Made by a program: the position numbers and the translations under genes. Shown here in pieces: positions 1 to 5,226 of a DNA stretch of 5,226 nucleotides. Origin of the DNA: an uncultured Oscillospiraceae bacterium. Its GTDB lineage: Bacteria > Bacillota > Clostridia > Oscillospirales > Oscillospiraceae. Positions within the stretch are counted from its first letter, which is position 1. Every line of letters begins with the position of its first letter. The stretch is from the NCBI GenBank assembly GCA_958426425.1, contig CATZYY010000167.1, positions 1 through 5,226 on the forward strand, written 5' to 3'. Below the pieces are notes generated by a model. That model had not been told where the DNA came from and did no database searches. It worked only from the letters and a program-made list of their open reading frames with translations.

Positions 1-737
1 CCCCCGTCATGCGGGACCAGCACAACAAGATGTCCAAGCGCCACGGGGACCCCTCCTACGAGGATCTGCGGGACCAGGGCTACCTGACGGACGCCATTTT
101 GAACTATGTGGCGCTGCTGGGCTGGGCACCCAAGGGGGACCTGGGCGAGCAGGAGATCTTCTCCCTGGAGGAGCTGGTCAAGGCCTTTGACATCGCCGGC
201 ATCTCCAAGTCCCCGGCCATCTTCGATATTGATAAACTGACCTATTTCAACGCAACCTATCTCCGCGCCATGGCGCCGGAGGATTTCGCCAAGGTGGCGG
301 AGCCCTATATCCGTCAGAGCGTGAAGAACCCCGCCATCGACGCCTCCGCCGTGGCGGCTCTGCTCCAGGCCCGGTGCGAAAAGCTGACGGAGATCCCCGA
401 GAAGGTGGACTTCTTCGACGCCCTGCCGGACTACGACGCGGCGCTGTTCACCAACAAGAAGTCCAAGACAGATTCTGAGGTTTCCGCCCGGATGCTCCGC
501 TCTGCCATCCCCGCCCTGGAGGCTCTGGACACCTGGACCCAGGATTCCGTCCACGACTGCCTGATCGGCCTTGCGGAGTCCCTGGGCGTGAAAAACGCCA
601 CCCTTATGTGGCCGGTGCGGATCGCCGCCGCCGGCAAGCAGGTGACCCCCGGCGGCGCCGTGGAGATCTGCCACATCCTTGGAAAAGACGAGGTCCTGCG
701 CCGTCTGCGGCTGGGCCTTGAAAAGCTGGGCGCCTGA
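1..737 (+). CDS. gltX: Glutamyl-tRNA synthetase, C-terminal part (5' end outside window)
   Basis: Class I aminoacyl-tRNA synthetase that charges tRNA with glutamate in the cytoplasm. The reading frame is open from base 3, so the gene starts upstream; about 244 residues of a protein usually near 480-500 are visible. The class I signature loop KMSKR is at visible residues 9-13, followed by HGDPSYEDL, then the helix ILNYVALLGW (about 32-41) typical of bacterial GluRS. The rest is the all-helical anticodon-binding region, including the DIDKLTYFNATYLR stretch. It ends at TGA 735-737. asnA follows after 38 bases on the same strand without a terminator, so co-transcription is likely. Many Firmicutes have a non-discriminating GluRS that also charges tRNA-Gln for GatCAB amidation; the visible part does not settle this. 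The family call is secure. Confidence 0.96.
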   Translation, partial: PVMRDQHNKMSKRHGDPSYEDLRDQGYLTDAILNYVALLGWAPKGDLGEQEIFSLEELVKAFDIAGISKSPAIFDIDKLTYFNATYLRAMAPEDFAKVAEPYIRQSVKNPAIDASAVAALLQARCEKLTEIPEKVDFFDALPDYDAALFTNKKSKTDSEVSARMLRSAIPALEALDTWTQDSVHDCLIGLAESLGVKNATLMWPVRIAAAGKQVTPGGAVEICHILGKDEVLRRLRLGLEKLGA

Positions 738-775
738 GCCCCACCAAACCAAATTCAGAAAGGACCCTTCGACCT

Positions 776-1783
776 ATGAGCAAGATCACCATTCCCGCCG
801 GCTACCGCATGCCCCTGACCAACAATGAGCTCCAGCGGGCCATCGAGCTGATCCACCAGGAATTCCAGCACAGCCTGACCGTGCGGCTGAACCTGCACCG
901 TGTCTCCGCCCCGCTGTTTGTGGATGGCAAGACCGGCCTCAACGACGACCTCAACGGTGTGGAGCGCCCCGTCACCTTCGATATTCCCGATGTGGGCACC
1001 GACGGACAGGTGGTCCACTCCCTGGCCAAGTGGAAGCGGCTGGCCCTCAAGCGCTACGAGTTCAAGCTGGGTACCGGCCTGTACACCGACATGAACGCCA
1101 TCCGCCGGGACGAGGTGGTGGACAACCTCCATTCCATCTACGTGGACCAGTGGGACTGGGAAAAGCACATCGACCCCCAGAACCGCAACCACATCTACCT
1201 GCGGGAGACCGTGCGGGACATCGTGGGCGCCATCTGCGACACCTCCGCCGCCCTGCGCAACGCCTTCCCGGTGCTGACCTTCAAGCCCGACCGGGACGTG
1301 TACTTTATCACTACCCAGGAGCTGGAGGACCGTTTCCCGGACCTGACCCCCAGCGAGCGGGAGACGGAAATCTGCCGCAAGCACAAGACCGTCTTCCTCA
1401 TGCAGATCGGCGGCAAGCTCCGCTCCGGCAAGCCTCACGACGGCCGGGCCCCCGACTATGACGACTGGACCCTCAACGGCGACATCCTCATGTGGAACCC
1501 GGTGCTCCAGCGCAGCTTCGAGGTGTCCTCCATGGGCATCCGGGTGGACCAGGCCGCTCTGGACCGCCAGTTGACCGAGGCTGGCTGCGATGAGCGGCGT
1601 AAGCTCCCCTTCCACCAGATGCTCCTGAACGGCGAACTGCCCCAGTCCATCGGCGGCGGCATCGGCCAGTCCCGCCTGTGCATGCTGCTGATCGGCACCT
1701 GCCATATTGGTGAGGTCCAGGCTAGCCTCTGGGACAAGGAGACCATGGAGGCGTGTGAAAAAGCTGGAATTACACTGTTGTAA
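776..1783 (+). CDS. asnA: Aspartate--ammonia ligase (asparagine synthetase A)
   Basis: Makes asparagine from aspartate, ammonia and ATP through an aspartyl-AMP intermediate, in the cytoplasm. The 335-residue length matches the family (E. coli AsnA is about 330). Recognisable blocks are IPAGYRMPLTNNELQ (6-20), LNDDLNGVERPVTFD (55-69), SLAKWKR (82-88), LYTDMNAIRRDE (102-113), VDQWDWEK (123-130), HDGRAPDYDDW (221-231), FEVSSMGIRVD (248-258) and GGGIGQSRLCMLLIG (293-307). The last is the class II synthetase-like motif 3 with its ATP-contacting arginine. The ATG at 776 is supported by AGAAAGGA at 757-764, 11 bases upstream. No truncation or frameshift is seen. It sits 38 bases after gltX and ends before a strong terminator, so it is probably the last gene of that transcript. 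AsnA uses ammonia and is unrelated to glutamine-dependent AsnB. Confidence 0.97.
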   Translation: MSKITIPAGYRMPLTNNELQRAIELIHQEFQHSLTVRLNLHRVSAPLFVDGKTGLNDDLNGVERPVTFDIPDVGTDGQVVHSLAKWKRLALKRYEFKLGTGLYTDMNAIRRDEVVDNLHSIYVDQWDWEKHIDPQNRNHIYLRETVRDIVGAICDTSAALRNAFPVLTFKPDRDVYFITTQELEDRFPDLTPSERETEICRKHKTVFLMQIGGKLRSGKPHDGRAPDYDDWTLNGDILMWNPVLQRSFEVSSMGIRVDQAALDRQLTEAGCDERRKLPFHQMLLNGELPQSIGGGIGQSRLCMLLIGTCHIGEVQASLWDKETMEACEKAGITLL

Positions 1784-1830
1784 AGGCTTTTACCATCACA
1801 GATATTCATGGGTTTTTTCAATGAACCGAG

Positions 1831-1862
1831 GCGCCTGCCGCTGCTGCGGCAGGCGCTTTTTT
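1831..1862 (+). terminator. Intrinsic terminator of gltX-asnA
   Basis: Perfect 10-bp stem GCGCCTGCCG (1831-1840) with CGGCAGGCGC (1847-1856), extendable by one C-G pair, closed by a short loop and followed directly by six T (1857-1862). It lies 48 bases after the asnA stop codon and has the correct polarity for the plus strand. Confidence 0.93.
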
Positions 1863-1878
1863 CGCCCTTTGACGAATC

Positions 1879-1905
1879 AAAACCACCGGCCGTGCCGGTG
1901 GTTTT
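1879..1905. terminator. Symmetric hairpin, probable bidirectional terminator
   Basis: Perfect 12-bp stem AAAACCACCGGC (1879-1890) with GCCGGTGGTTTT (1894-1905) and a three-base loop CGT. The stem begins with A4 and ends with T4, so either strand reads as a GC-rich hairpin running into a U tract. It lies between the plus-strand terminator of asnA and the minus-strand terminator of fprA, and could act as a back-up for both. Confidence 0.75.
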
Positions 1906-1912
1906 CGTTTAC

Positions 1913-1946
1913 AAAAAAAGCCCCCGCCGGTATTTCCGGCGGGGGC
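1913..1946 (-). terminator. Intrinsic terminator of fprA
   Basis: On the minus strand an 11-bp perfect GC-rich stem (GCCCCCGCCGG at 1936-1946 with CCGGCGGGGGC at 1920-1930, loop of five) is followed by seven T (complement of A 1913-1919). It starts 12 bases after the fprA stop codon. Confidence 0.93.
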
Positions 1947-1958
1947 GTATATGTATGC

Positions 1959-3164
1959 TCAGTGGAGCAGCTCCTGGGCGATCTTGTCTGCCAGGGCCTC
2001 CAGGCTGCGGCGCTGGGCCTCCTTTACAGAGGATTTCAGCGTCACCGTGCCCTCCATGACGCGCATATCCTTCATGGTATCCAGAATGCCGGTCATGAGC
2101 CGGGCGGACTGGGCCGCCCAGGTGCCGTTCTCGATCAGGGCCACGGACCGGTCCCGCAGGCCGTGCGACTTCAAATCCCGGATGAAGTCCTCCATGGGGG
2201 TGTAAATCTCGCCGTTGTAAGTGGCGGAGGCGAAGACCAGGTGGCTGCACCGGAAGGCCTCGCTGACCAGATACGACACGTCCGTGTGGGACACGTCGTA
2301 CAGTGCAATGTTCTTAACGCCTTTTTGAGCCAAATGGCAGGCCAAGATGTCGGCAGCGTTCTCCGTGTGGCCGTAGATGGAGCCGGAGAAGATGGCCACA
2401 GCCCGGTCTTCGGGAGCGTAAGAGCTCCAGGTCTGGTACTTGTCCACGAACCACTGGATGTTCTCCCGCCAGATAGGTCCGTGCAGCGGGCACAGGCACT
2501 GAATCTCCACGGCGGCGGCCCGCTTCAGTAGGGCCTGGACCTGAGCGCCGTACTTGCCCACGATGTTGGTGTAGTACCGGCGAGCATCATCCAGCCAGTC
2601 CCGCTCAAAGTTCACCTCATCGGCGAAGATATTGCCGTTAAGGGCCCCGAAGGTGCCGAAGGCGTCGGCGGAGAACAGGGTCTTGTCGGTGGTGTCATAG
2701 GTCACCATGACCTCCGGCCAGTGGACCATGGGGGCCATCAGGAAGGTGAATGTGTGGCGGCCGGTGGTCAGGGTGTCCCCTTCCTTCACCACCACGCTGC
2801 GGCCGGACAGGTCGCAGTCGAAGAACTGACCGATCATGGTGATGGTCTTGGCATTGCCCACCACCTGGGTCTTGGGGAAGCGGCACAGTAGCTGTCCCAG
2901 GGTGGCACAGTGGTCCGGCTCCATATGGTTCACCACCACATAGTCCAGCTCCCGGCCCGCCAGGGCGTAGCACAGGTTTTCAAAGAACCGCTCCCCCACC
3001 GCCTGGTCGGCGGTGTCCAGCAGGACGGTCTTATCGTCCAGCACCAGGTAGCTGTTGTAGCTGACGCCCCGGGGAATGGGGAACACGTTCTCAAACTTGG
3101 CCAGACGCCGGTCGGAGGCGCCCAGCCACAGCAGGTCCTCATGGATGTTCTGTACGCAGTACAT
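1959..3164 (-). CDS. fprA: Flavodiiron protein, class A (O2/NO reductase)
   Basis: Cytoplasmic flavodiiron protein of 401 residues. The family reduces O2 to water and/or NO to N2O in anaerobes, taking electrons from rubredoxin or another donor. The N-terminal metallo-beta-lactamase-like half (about 1-250) carries a complete diiron site: H80, E82, D84 and H85 in NHMEPDH, then H148 (MVHWPE), D167 (FSADAFG) and H228 (CPLHGP). The C-terminal flavodoxin half (about 254-400) has the FMN phosphate loop SGSIYGHTE (260-268) and ends soon after the flavodoxin fold, so no rubredoxin or flavin-reductase domain is fused; this makes it class A. No signal peptide or membrane segment is seen. The ATG (3162-3164) is preceded by AAAAGGAGA (3175-3183) at 10 bases. 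It has its own promoter and terminator and is probably monocistronic. The O2 versus NO preference cannot be read from sequence. Confidence 0.95.
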   Translation of the reverse strand: MYCVQNIHEDLLWLGASDRRLAKFENVFPIPRGVSYNSYLVLDDKTVLLDTADQAVGERFFENLCYALAGRELDYVVVNHMEPDHCATLGQLLCRFPKTQVVGNAKTITMIGQFFDCDLSGRSVVVKEGDTLTTGRHTFTFLMAPMVHWPEVMVTYDTTDKTLFSADAFGTFGALNGNIFADEVNFERDWLDDARRYYTNIVGKYGAQVQALLKRAAAVEIQCLCPLHGPIWRENIQWFVDKYQTWSSYAPEDRAVAIFSGSIYGHTENAADILACHLAQKGVKNIALYDVSHTDVSYLVSEAFRCSHLVFASATYNGEIYTPMEDFIRDLKSHGLRDRSVALIENGTWAAQSARLMTGILDTMKDMRVMEGTVTLKSSVKEAQRRSLEALADKIAQELLH

Positions 3165-3208
3165 GGTCGTTTTCTCTCCTTTTCAGCGGAAATCCCGCGT
3201 AAGCGTGT

Positions 3209-3220
3209 TGTTGTCTAACA
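3209..3220. promoter_or_regulatory. Short dyad at the predicted fprA transcription start, possible operator
   Basis: TGTT-GTCT-AACA forms a short inverted repeat with 4-bp arms, just downstream of the predicted -10 and overlapping the predicted +1. Its place would suit a repressor site, but the arms are short and it matches no operator consensus that I recognise. It may be chance. Confidence 0.2.
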
Positions 3221-3225
3221 GAAAT

Positions 3226-3254
3226 ACACTACACCGCTTTGCCCGTTTCGTCAA
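3226..3254 (-). promoter_or_regulatory. Predicted sigma-A-type promoter of fprA
   Basis: On the minus strand, TTGACG (-35, 3249-3254) and TAGTGT (-10, 3226-3231) are separated by exactly 17 bases. The -35 matches consensus at five of six positions, while the -10 is weaker. The predicted start of transcription is near 3219, giving a leader of about 55 bases before the fprA ATG. The location after the hairpin cluster fits independent transcription of fprA from the upstream V-ATPase operon. Confidence 0.65.
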
Positions 3255-3280
3255 GACTTCTTTGGCTGTGTTTTGGCCCT

Positions 3281-3302
3281 TTTCCGCCGTAACAGGCGGA
3301 AA
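3281..3302. repeat. Small inverted repeat upstream of fprA promoter
   Basis: TTTCCGCC (3281-3288) pairs with GGCGGAAA (3295-3302) around a six-base loop. It directly abuts the first 29-bp GC-rich repeat and is the fprA-proximal member of the hairpin cluster. There is no U tract after it on either strand, so it is not a simple terminator. Confidence 0.6.
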
Positions 3303-3330
3303 GACGGGGCCCCGGCGGGGGCCCCGCCTC
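3302..3330. repeat. 29-bp GC-rich palindromic repeat, copy 1
   Basis: Shares 28 of 29 bases with 3491-3519; the only difference is C at 3327 versus T at 3516. It folds as a hairpin: CGGGGCCCC (3305-3313) with GGGGCCCCG (3318-3326), loop GGCG. The C at 3327 breaks the lower-stem pairing that is intact in copy 2. Each arm also contains the self-complementary octamer GGGGCCCC. Confidence 0.85.
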
Positions 3331-3362
3331 AGCGTGTCGAAAAGTCTTTTCGACACGCTGAG
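3328..3362. repeat. 16-bp perfect hairpin between the GC-rich repeats
   Basis: Bases 3328-3343 pair perfectly with 3347-3362 around a three-base loop GTC; the arm core is AGCGTGTCGAAAA. On the plus strand it is followed four bases later by six T (3367-3372), resembling an intrinsic terminator, but no plus-strand gene precedes it. On the minus strand it runs straight into the GC-rich repeat. The long, perfect and compact palindrome is more like a dispersed intergenic repeat than an ordinary terminator; that reading is inference. Confidence 0.7.
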
Positions 3363-3363
3363 C

Positions 3364-3399
3364 AAGTTTTTTAGACCTTTAAAATGTTCCAAAAAACTT
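3364..3399. repeat. AT-rich inverted repeat
   Basis: AAGTTTTTT (3364-3372) is the exact reverse complement of AAAAAACTT (3391-3399), with 18 bases between. The low GC contrasts with the adjoining hairpins. On either strand it could supply U tracts to neighbouring hairpins. It may itself be a weak stem. Confidence 0.5.
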
Positions 3400-3406
3400 A
3401 TGATTG

Positions 3407-3440
3407 AAAACGAAAGGAACCCCTCCTGGGTTCCTCTCGT
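3407..3440 (-). terminator. Probable terminator of the V-ATPase operon
   Basis: On the minus strand the stem ACGA-G-AGGAACCC pairs with GGGTTCCT-T-TCGT (bases 3410-3422 and 3428-3440): 12 pairs, one mismatch and a five-base loop. It is followed by TTTTC (3406-3409 complement and beyond). It lies about 115 bases after the atpD stop codon and is the only hairpin in this gap with a direct U tract in the atpD direction. The U tract is short, so strength is uncertain. Confidence 0.55.
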
Positions 3441-3490
3441 AACTCTCTTCCTTCTCGCCGCGCAAGTTTTCCCTCTTTTTTGATGAACTT

Positions 3491-3519
3491 AGACGGGGCC
3501 CCGGCGGGGGCCCCGTCTC
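3491..3519. repeat. 29-bp GC-rich palindromic repeat, copy 2
   Basis: Near-identical direct copy of 3302-3330, 189 bases away, with a longer perfect stem: AGACGGGGCCCC (3491-3502) with GGGGCCCCGTCT (3507-3518), loop GGCG. It is the first structure after the atpD stop codon (36 bases away). On the minus strand the stem is followed by AAGTTCATC, not a U tract; on the plus strand five T appear at 3524-3528, after five bases. It might stabilise the atpB-atpD mRNA 3' end or aid termination, but it is not a classical intrinsic terminator. Confidence 0.85.
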
Positions 3520-3554
3520 CTGATTTTTCCAAAGCGTCTGTCCGCCGGAGGCGA

Positions 3555-4256
3555 TCACACCTCCTGGGAGTCTCCGAAGGTCTTGACGGCCTCGGCGTCG
3601 GCCTCTCTGCGCTCCTGGATGGCTTCCTTGAGGAGCATGTCCTTCACCTTCATCAGTCGGGTGGTGGTGGAGCGGTCGTTCTCATCCAGCTTCATGGTGA
3701 TATAGCGGATGGCATCCTGGGTGTCGGGGATCATCACGTACTCCAGGGCGTTGACCCGGCGGCGGGTCTTCTCGATCTCCTCCGCCATCAGCTGGGCGGA
3801 CTTCTCGATCTCCGCCAGCTTCAGCATCTTCTGGAACACCTTCCCCAGGGCGTCCACGGCGGCGTCCAGCTCGCCGGAGGTGGCCGCGAAGCCGTAGGGG
3901 TAGATGTCGGAATCGGACTTGGTCTTGGTCTGGAAGTGATACACCGGCACGTTGACGGACATGATGTTCTGGGTGGTCTGGGTCAGCTCCACGCTCTGCT
4001 TGGGATAGAGCAGGGCCTGCTCCAATGCCTCGGAGCTCATAAGGGCGGAGGCGACGGTGAAAGAGCTGTGCACCGTCATCAGCTCCTCCTCCACCTCAGC
4101 CCGGAGAGAGCGGACCTCCCGGACCGTATCCAGGAACTGCTTCATCAGCTCATCCCGCTTGTCCTTGAGCAGCTTGTGGCCCCGCTGGGCGGTGCGCAGC
4201 TTGCCCTTGAGGCGGGTGAGCTCCATACGGGTAGGGCTTACCGTGATATTGGCCAT
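3555..4256 (-). CDS. atpD: V-type ATP synthase subunit D
   Basis: Central-shaft subunit of the bacterial V/A-type rotary ATPase, linking the A3B3 head to the membrane ring. At 233 residues it has slightly more than the usual length of about 205-230. The conserved N-terminal helix PTRMELTRLKGKL (8-20) and RGHKLLKDKRDEL (25-37) and the C-terminal helix EIEKTRRRVNALEYVMIP (160-177) form the long antiparallel coiled coil; the YPYGF turn (119-123) lies in the short middle domain. The C-terminal tail is charged and probably flexible. The ATG at 4254-4256 is chosen over the internal Met11 because a strong AAGGAGGGG precedes it. It follows atpB by 13 bases in the usual B-D order and is the last gene of the operon here. 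The symbol follows V-type naming and is not the F-type beta subunit. Confidence 0.96.
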   Translation of the reverse strand: MANITVSPTRMELTRLKGKLRTAQRGHKLLKDKRDELMKQFLDTVREVRSLRAEVEEELMTVHSSFTVASALMSSEALEQALLYPKQSVELTQTTQNIMSVNVPVYHFQTKTKSDSDIYPYGFAATSGELDAAVDALGKVFQKMLKLAEIEKSAQLMAEEIEKTRRRVNALEYVMIPDTQDAIRYITMKLDENDRSTTTRLMKVKDMLLKEAIQERREADAEAVKTFGDSQEV

Positions 4257-4262
4257 GGCTCA

Positions 4263-4271
4263 CCCCTCCTT
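4263..4271 (-). promoter_or_regulatory. Ribosome binding site of atpD overlapping the atpB stop codon
   Basis: The minus strand reads TAAGGAGGGG: the stop codon TAA of atpB (4270-4272) overlaps the Shine-Dalgarno AAGGAGGGG, six bases before the atpD ATG. This placement suggests translational coupling, with ribosomes ending atpB positioned to start atpD. It also fixes the atpD start codon. Confidence 0.8.
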
Positions 4272-5226
4272 ACTTCTGCTCGTCTTTTTTCGGCCAGTAT
4301 TTCTCAATCAGCTCCGGCTTGATGCGCTTCAGCTCCGACTTGGGCAGGATGCTGAGAAGCTCCCAGCCCAGATTCAGGGTCTCCTCAATGGAGCGGTTTT
4401 CCTCATAGCCCTGGTTGACGTAGCGGCGCTCAAACTCGTCGGCGAACTTGGCGTACAGCAGGTCCGTGGGGGTCAGGGCAGCCTCGCCCAGGATGCTCAT
4501 CAGCTCCTTGTTGTCCTTGCCGGTGGAGTAGGCGGCGAAGAGCTGGTTCATGGTGTCGGCGTGGTCCTCCCGGGTCTTGCCCTTGCCAACGCCCTTGTCC
4601 TTCAGACGGCTCAGGCTGGGCAGCACGTCCACCGGCGGGTGGATGCCCTGCCGGTACAAGGCGCGGGAGAGGATGATCTGACCCTCGGTGATATAGCCGG
4701 TCAGGTCGGGGATGGGGTGGGTCTTGTCGTCCTCGGGCATGGTCAGAATGGGGATCAGGGTGATGGAGCCGGGATTGCCCAGCCGGCGGCCGGCCCGCTC
4801 GTACAGGGTGGCAAGGTCGGTGTACAGGTAGCCGGGGAAGCCGCGGCGGCCCGGAACCTCCTTCTTGGCGGCGGAGACCTCGCGCAGGGCCTCGGCGTAG
4901 TTGGTGATATCGGTCATGATGACCAGCACGTGCATGCCCTTCTCAAAGGCCAGGTACTCGGCGGCGGTCAGGGCCATACGGGGCGTGGAAATACGTTCAA
5001 CAGCCGGGTCGTTGGCAAGGTTGGAGAACAGCACGGTACGGTCGATGGCGCCGGTGCGGCGGAACTCGCTGACGAAGAATTCAGACTCCTCGAAGGTGAT
5101 GCCGATGGCGGCGAAGACCACGGCGAAGTTGGATGCGTCGTCTCCCAGCACCTTGGCCTGACGGGCGATCTGGGCCGCCAGATTGGCGTGGGGCAGGCCG
5201 GAGCCGGAGAAGATGGGCAGCTTCTG
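4270..5226 (-). CDS. atpB: V-type ATP synthase subunit B, N-terminus outside window
   Basis: Non-catalytic nucleotide-site subunit of the A3B3 head of the V/A-type ATPase. The frame stays open to the window edge, so the true start is beyond it; 318 of about 460 residues are visible. The visible part starts QKLPIFSGSGLPHANLAAQIARQA, quoted here in two pieces as QKLPIFSGSGLPH and ANLAAQIARQA, which is the degenerate P-loop region typical of B. Then come FAAIGITFEESEFF, the DITNYAEALREVS segment, PGRRGFPGYLYTDLATLYERAGR (about 125-147; split PGRRGFPGYLY / TDLATLYERAGR), and DVLPSLSRL (about 200-208), whose arginine corresponds to the family's trans-acting arginine. The C-terminal helical domain ends WPKKDEQK. 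A GTG at 5149-5151 is internal, not a start. The neighbouring atpD supports the assignment; the A subunit gene should lie next outside the window. Confidence 0.96.
   Translation of the reverse strand, partial: QKLPIFSGSGLPHANLAAQIARQAKVLGDDASNFAVVFAAIGITFEESEFFVSEFRRTGAIDRTVLFSNLANDPAVERISTPRMALTAAEYLAFEKGMHVLVIMTDITNYAEALREVSAAKKEVPGRRGFPGYLYTDLATLYERAGRRLGNPGSITLIPILTMPEDDKTHPIPDLTGYITEGQIILSRALYRQGIHPPVDVLPSLSRLKDKGVGKGKTREDHADTMNQLFAAYSTGKDNKELMSILGEAALTPTDLLYAKFADEFERRYVNQGYEENRSIEETLNLGWELLSILPKSELKRIKPELIEKYWPKKDEQK

Larger units (their letters stand above)
3165..3554. other. 390-bp gene-free region with a cluster of six inverted repeats
   Basis: No credible coding region lies here; open frames in it simply translate the palindromes and lack family resemblance. 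From the fprA side it holds the ribosome binding site and leader, a possible dyad, the predicted promoter, then six inverted repeats packed into 3281-3518. A homopyrimidine-rich stretch at about 3421-3481 follows the terminator-like hairpin. I recognise no known riboswitch, tRNA or other named RNA. The two 29-bp repeats bracket a 160-bp core, which suggests a small composite repeat element or a structured transcript end. Confidence 0.6.

Noticed and set aside
738..775. Possible T-box or other leader before asnA
   Set aside because: Only 38 bases separate gltX and asnA, too short for a T-box, and no hairpin is visible.
755..1705. 316-codon open frame on the minus strand opposite asnA
   Set aside because: It is an antisense shadow of a clearly conserved asnA; its translation is a low-complexity mix rich in V, G, H and L with no family resemblance.
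1707..2531. 274-codon open frame on the plus strand running over the terminators and antisense to fprA
   Set aside because: It crosses the asnA stop, three terminators and the fprA 3' half; it has no plausible product.
3183..3392. 69-codon minus-strand frame in the atpD-fprA gap
   Set aside because: Its sequence is a translation of the hairpin repeats and the fprA promoter; no convincing ribosome binding site and no recognisable domain.
3302..3519. Two repeats considered as the start of a CRISPR array
   Set aside because: Only two copies, spaced 160 bases apart with the interval filled by other hairpins; no regular spacers and no cas gene in view.
3302..3519. Repeats considered as ends of an insertion sequence
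   Set aside because: There is no transposase gene between them, the copies are direct internal palindromes and no target-site duplication is evident.
3480..4322. 280-codon open frame on the plus strand opposite atpD
   Set aside because: Antisense shadow of atpD in GC-rich DNA; composition dominated by L, G, H and V, and it starts inside the intergenic repeat.

Overview
The window looks like chromosomal core sequence from a GC-rich, anaerobic Gram-positive bacterium, most likely a gut-type clostridium of the Oscillospiraceae (Flavonifractor/Oscillibacter-like). This is inferred from the gene set: bacterial V-type ATPase, a class A flavodiiron protein, an AsnA-type asparagine synthetase and a KMSKR-type glutamyl-tRNA synthetase. 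GC-rich codons, strong AGGAGG-like ribosome binding sites and GC-rich intrinsic terminators point the same way. No database search was possible, so the taxonomy is tentative.

Layout. Bases 1-737 (+) hold the C-terminal half of gltX, cut by the window edge. It is followed after 38 bases by complete asnA (776-1783, +). Bases 1784-1958 are a convergent intergenic gap with three consecutive hairpin terminators. On the minus strand lies complete fprA, a flavodiiron protein (1959-3164), with a good sigma-A-like promoter at 3226-3254. Bases 3165-3554 contain no gene but are packed with inverted repeats, including two nearly identical 29-bp GC-rich palindromic repeats and a 16-bp perfect-stem hairpin. 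Beyond it, still on the minus strand, is the end of a V-type ATPase operon: atpD (3555-4256), preceded by atpB (4270 to the window end, N-terminus missing).

How the genes fit together. gltX and asnA probably form one transcript supplying translation: glutamyl-tRNA and free asparagine. atpB and atpD encode the catalytic-head B subunit and the central-shaft D subunit of an ion-translocating rotary ATPase, and they are tightly coupled. fprA is a stand-alone O2/NO-detoxifying reductase, apparently with its own promoter.

I found no convincing undescribed multi-gene system. The least explained sequence is the hairpin cluster between atpD and fprA (3281-3518).
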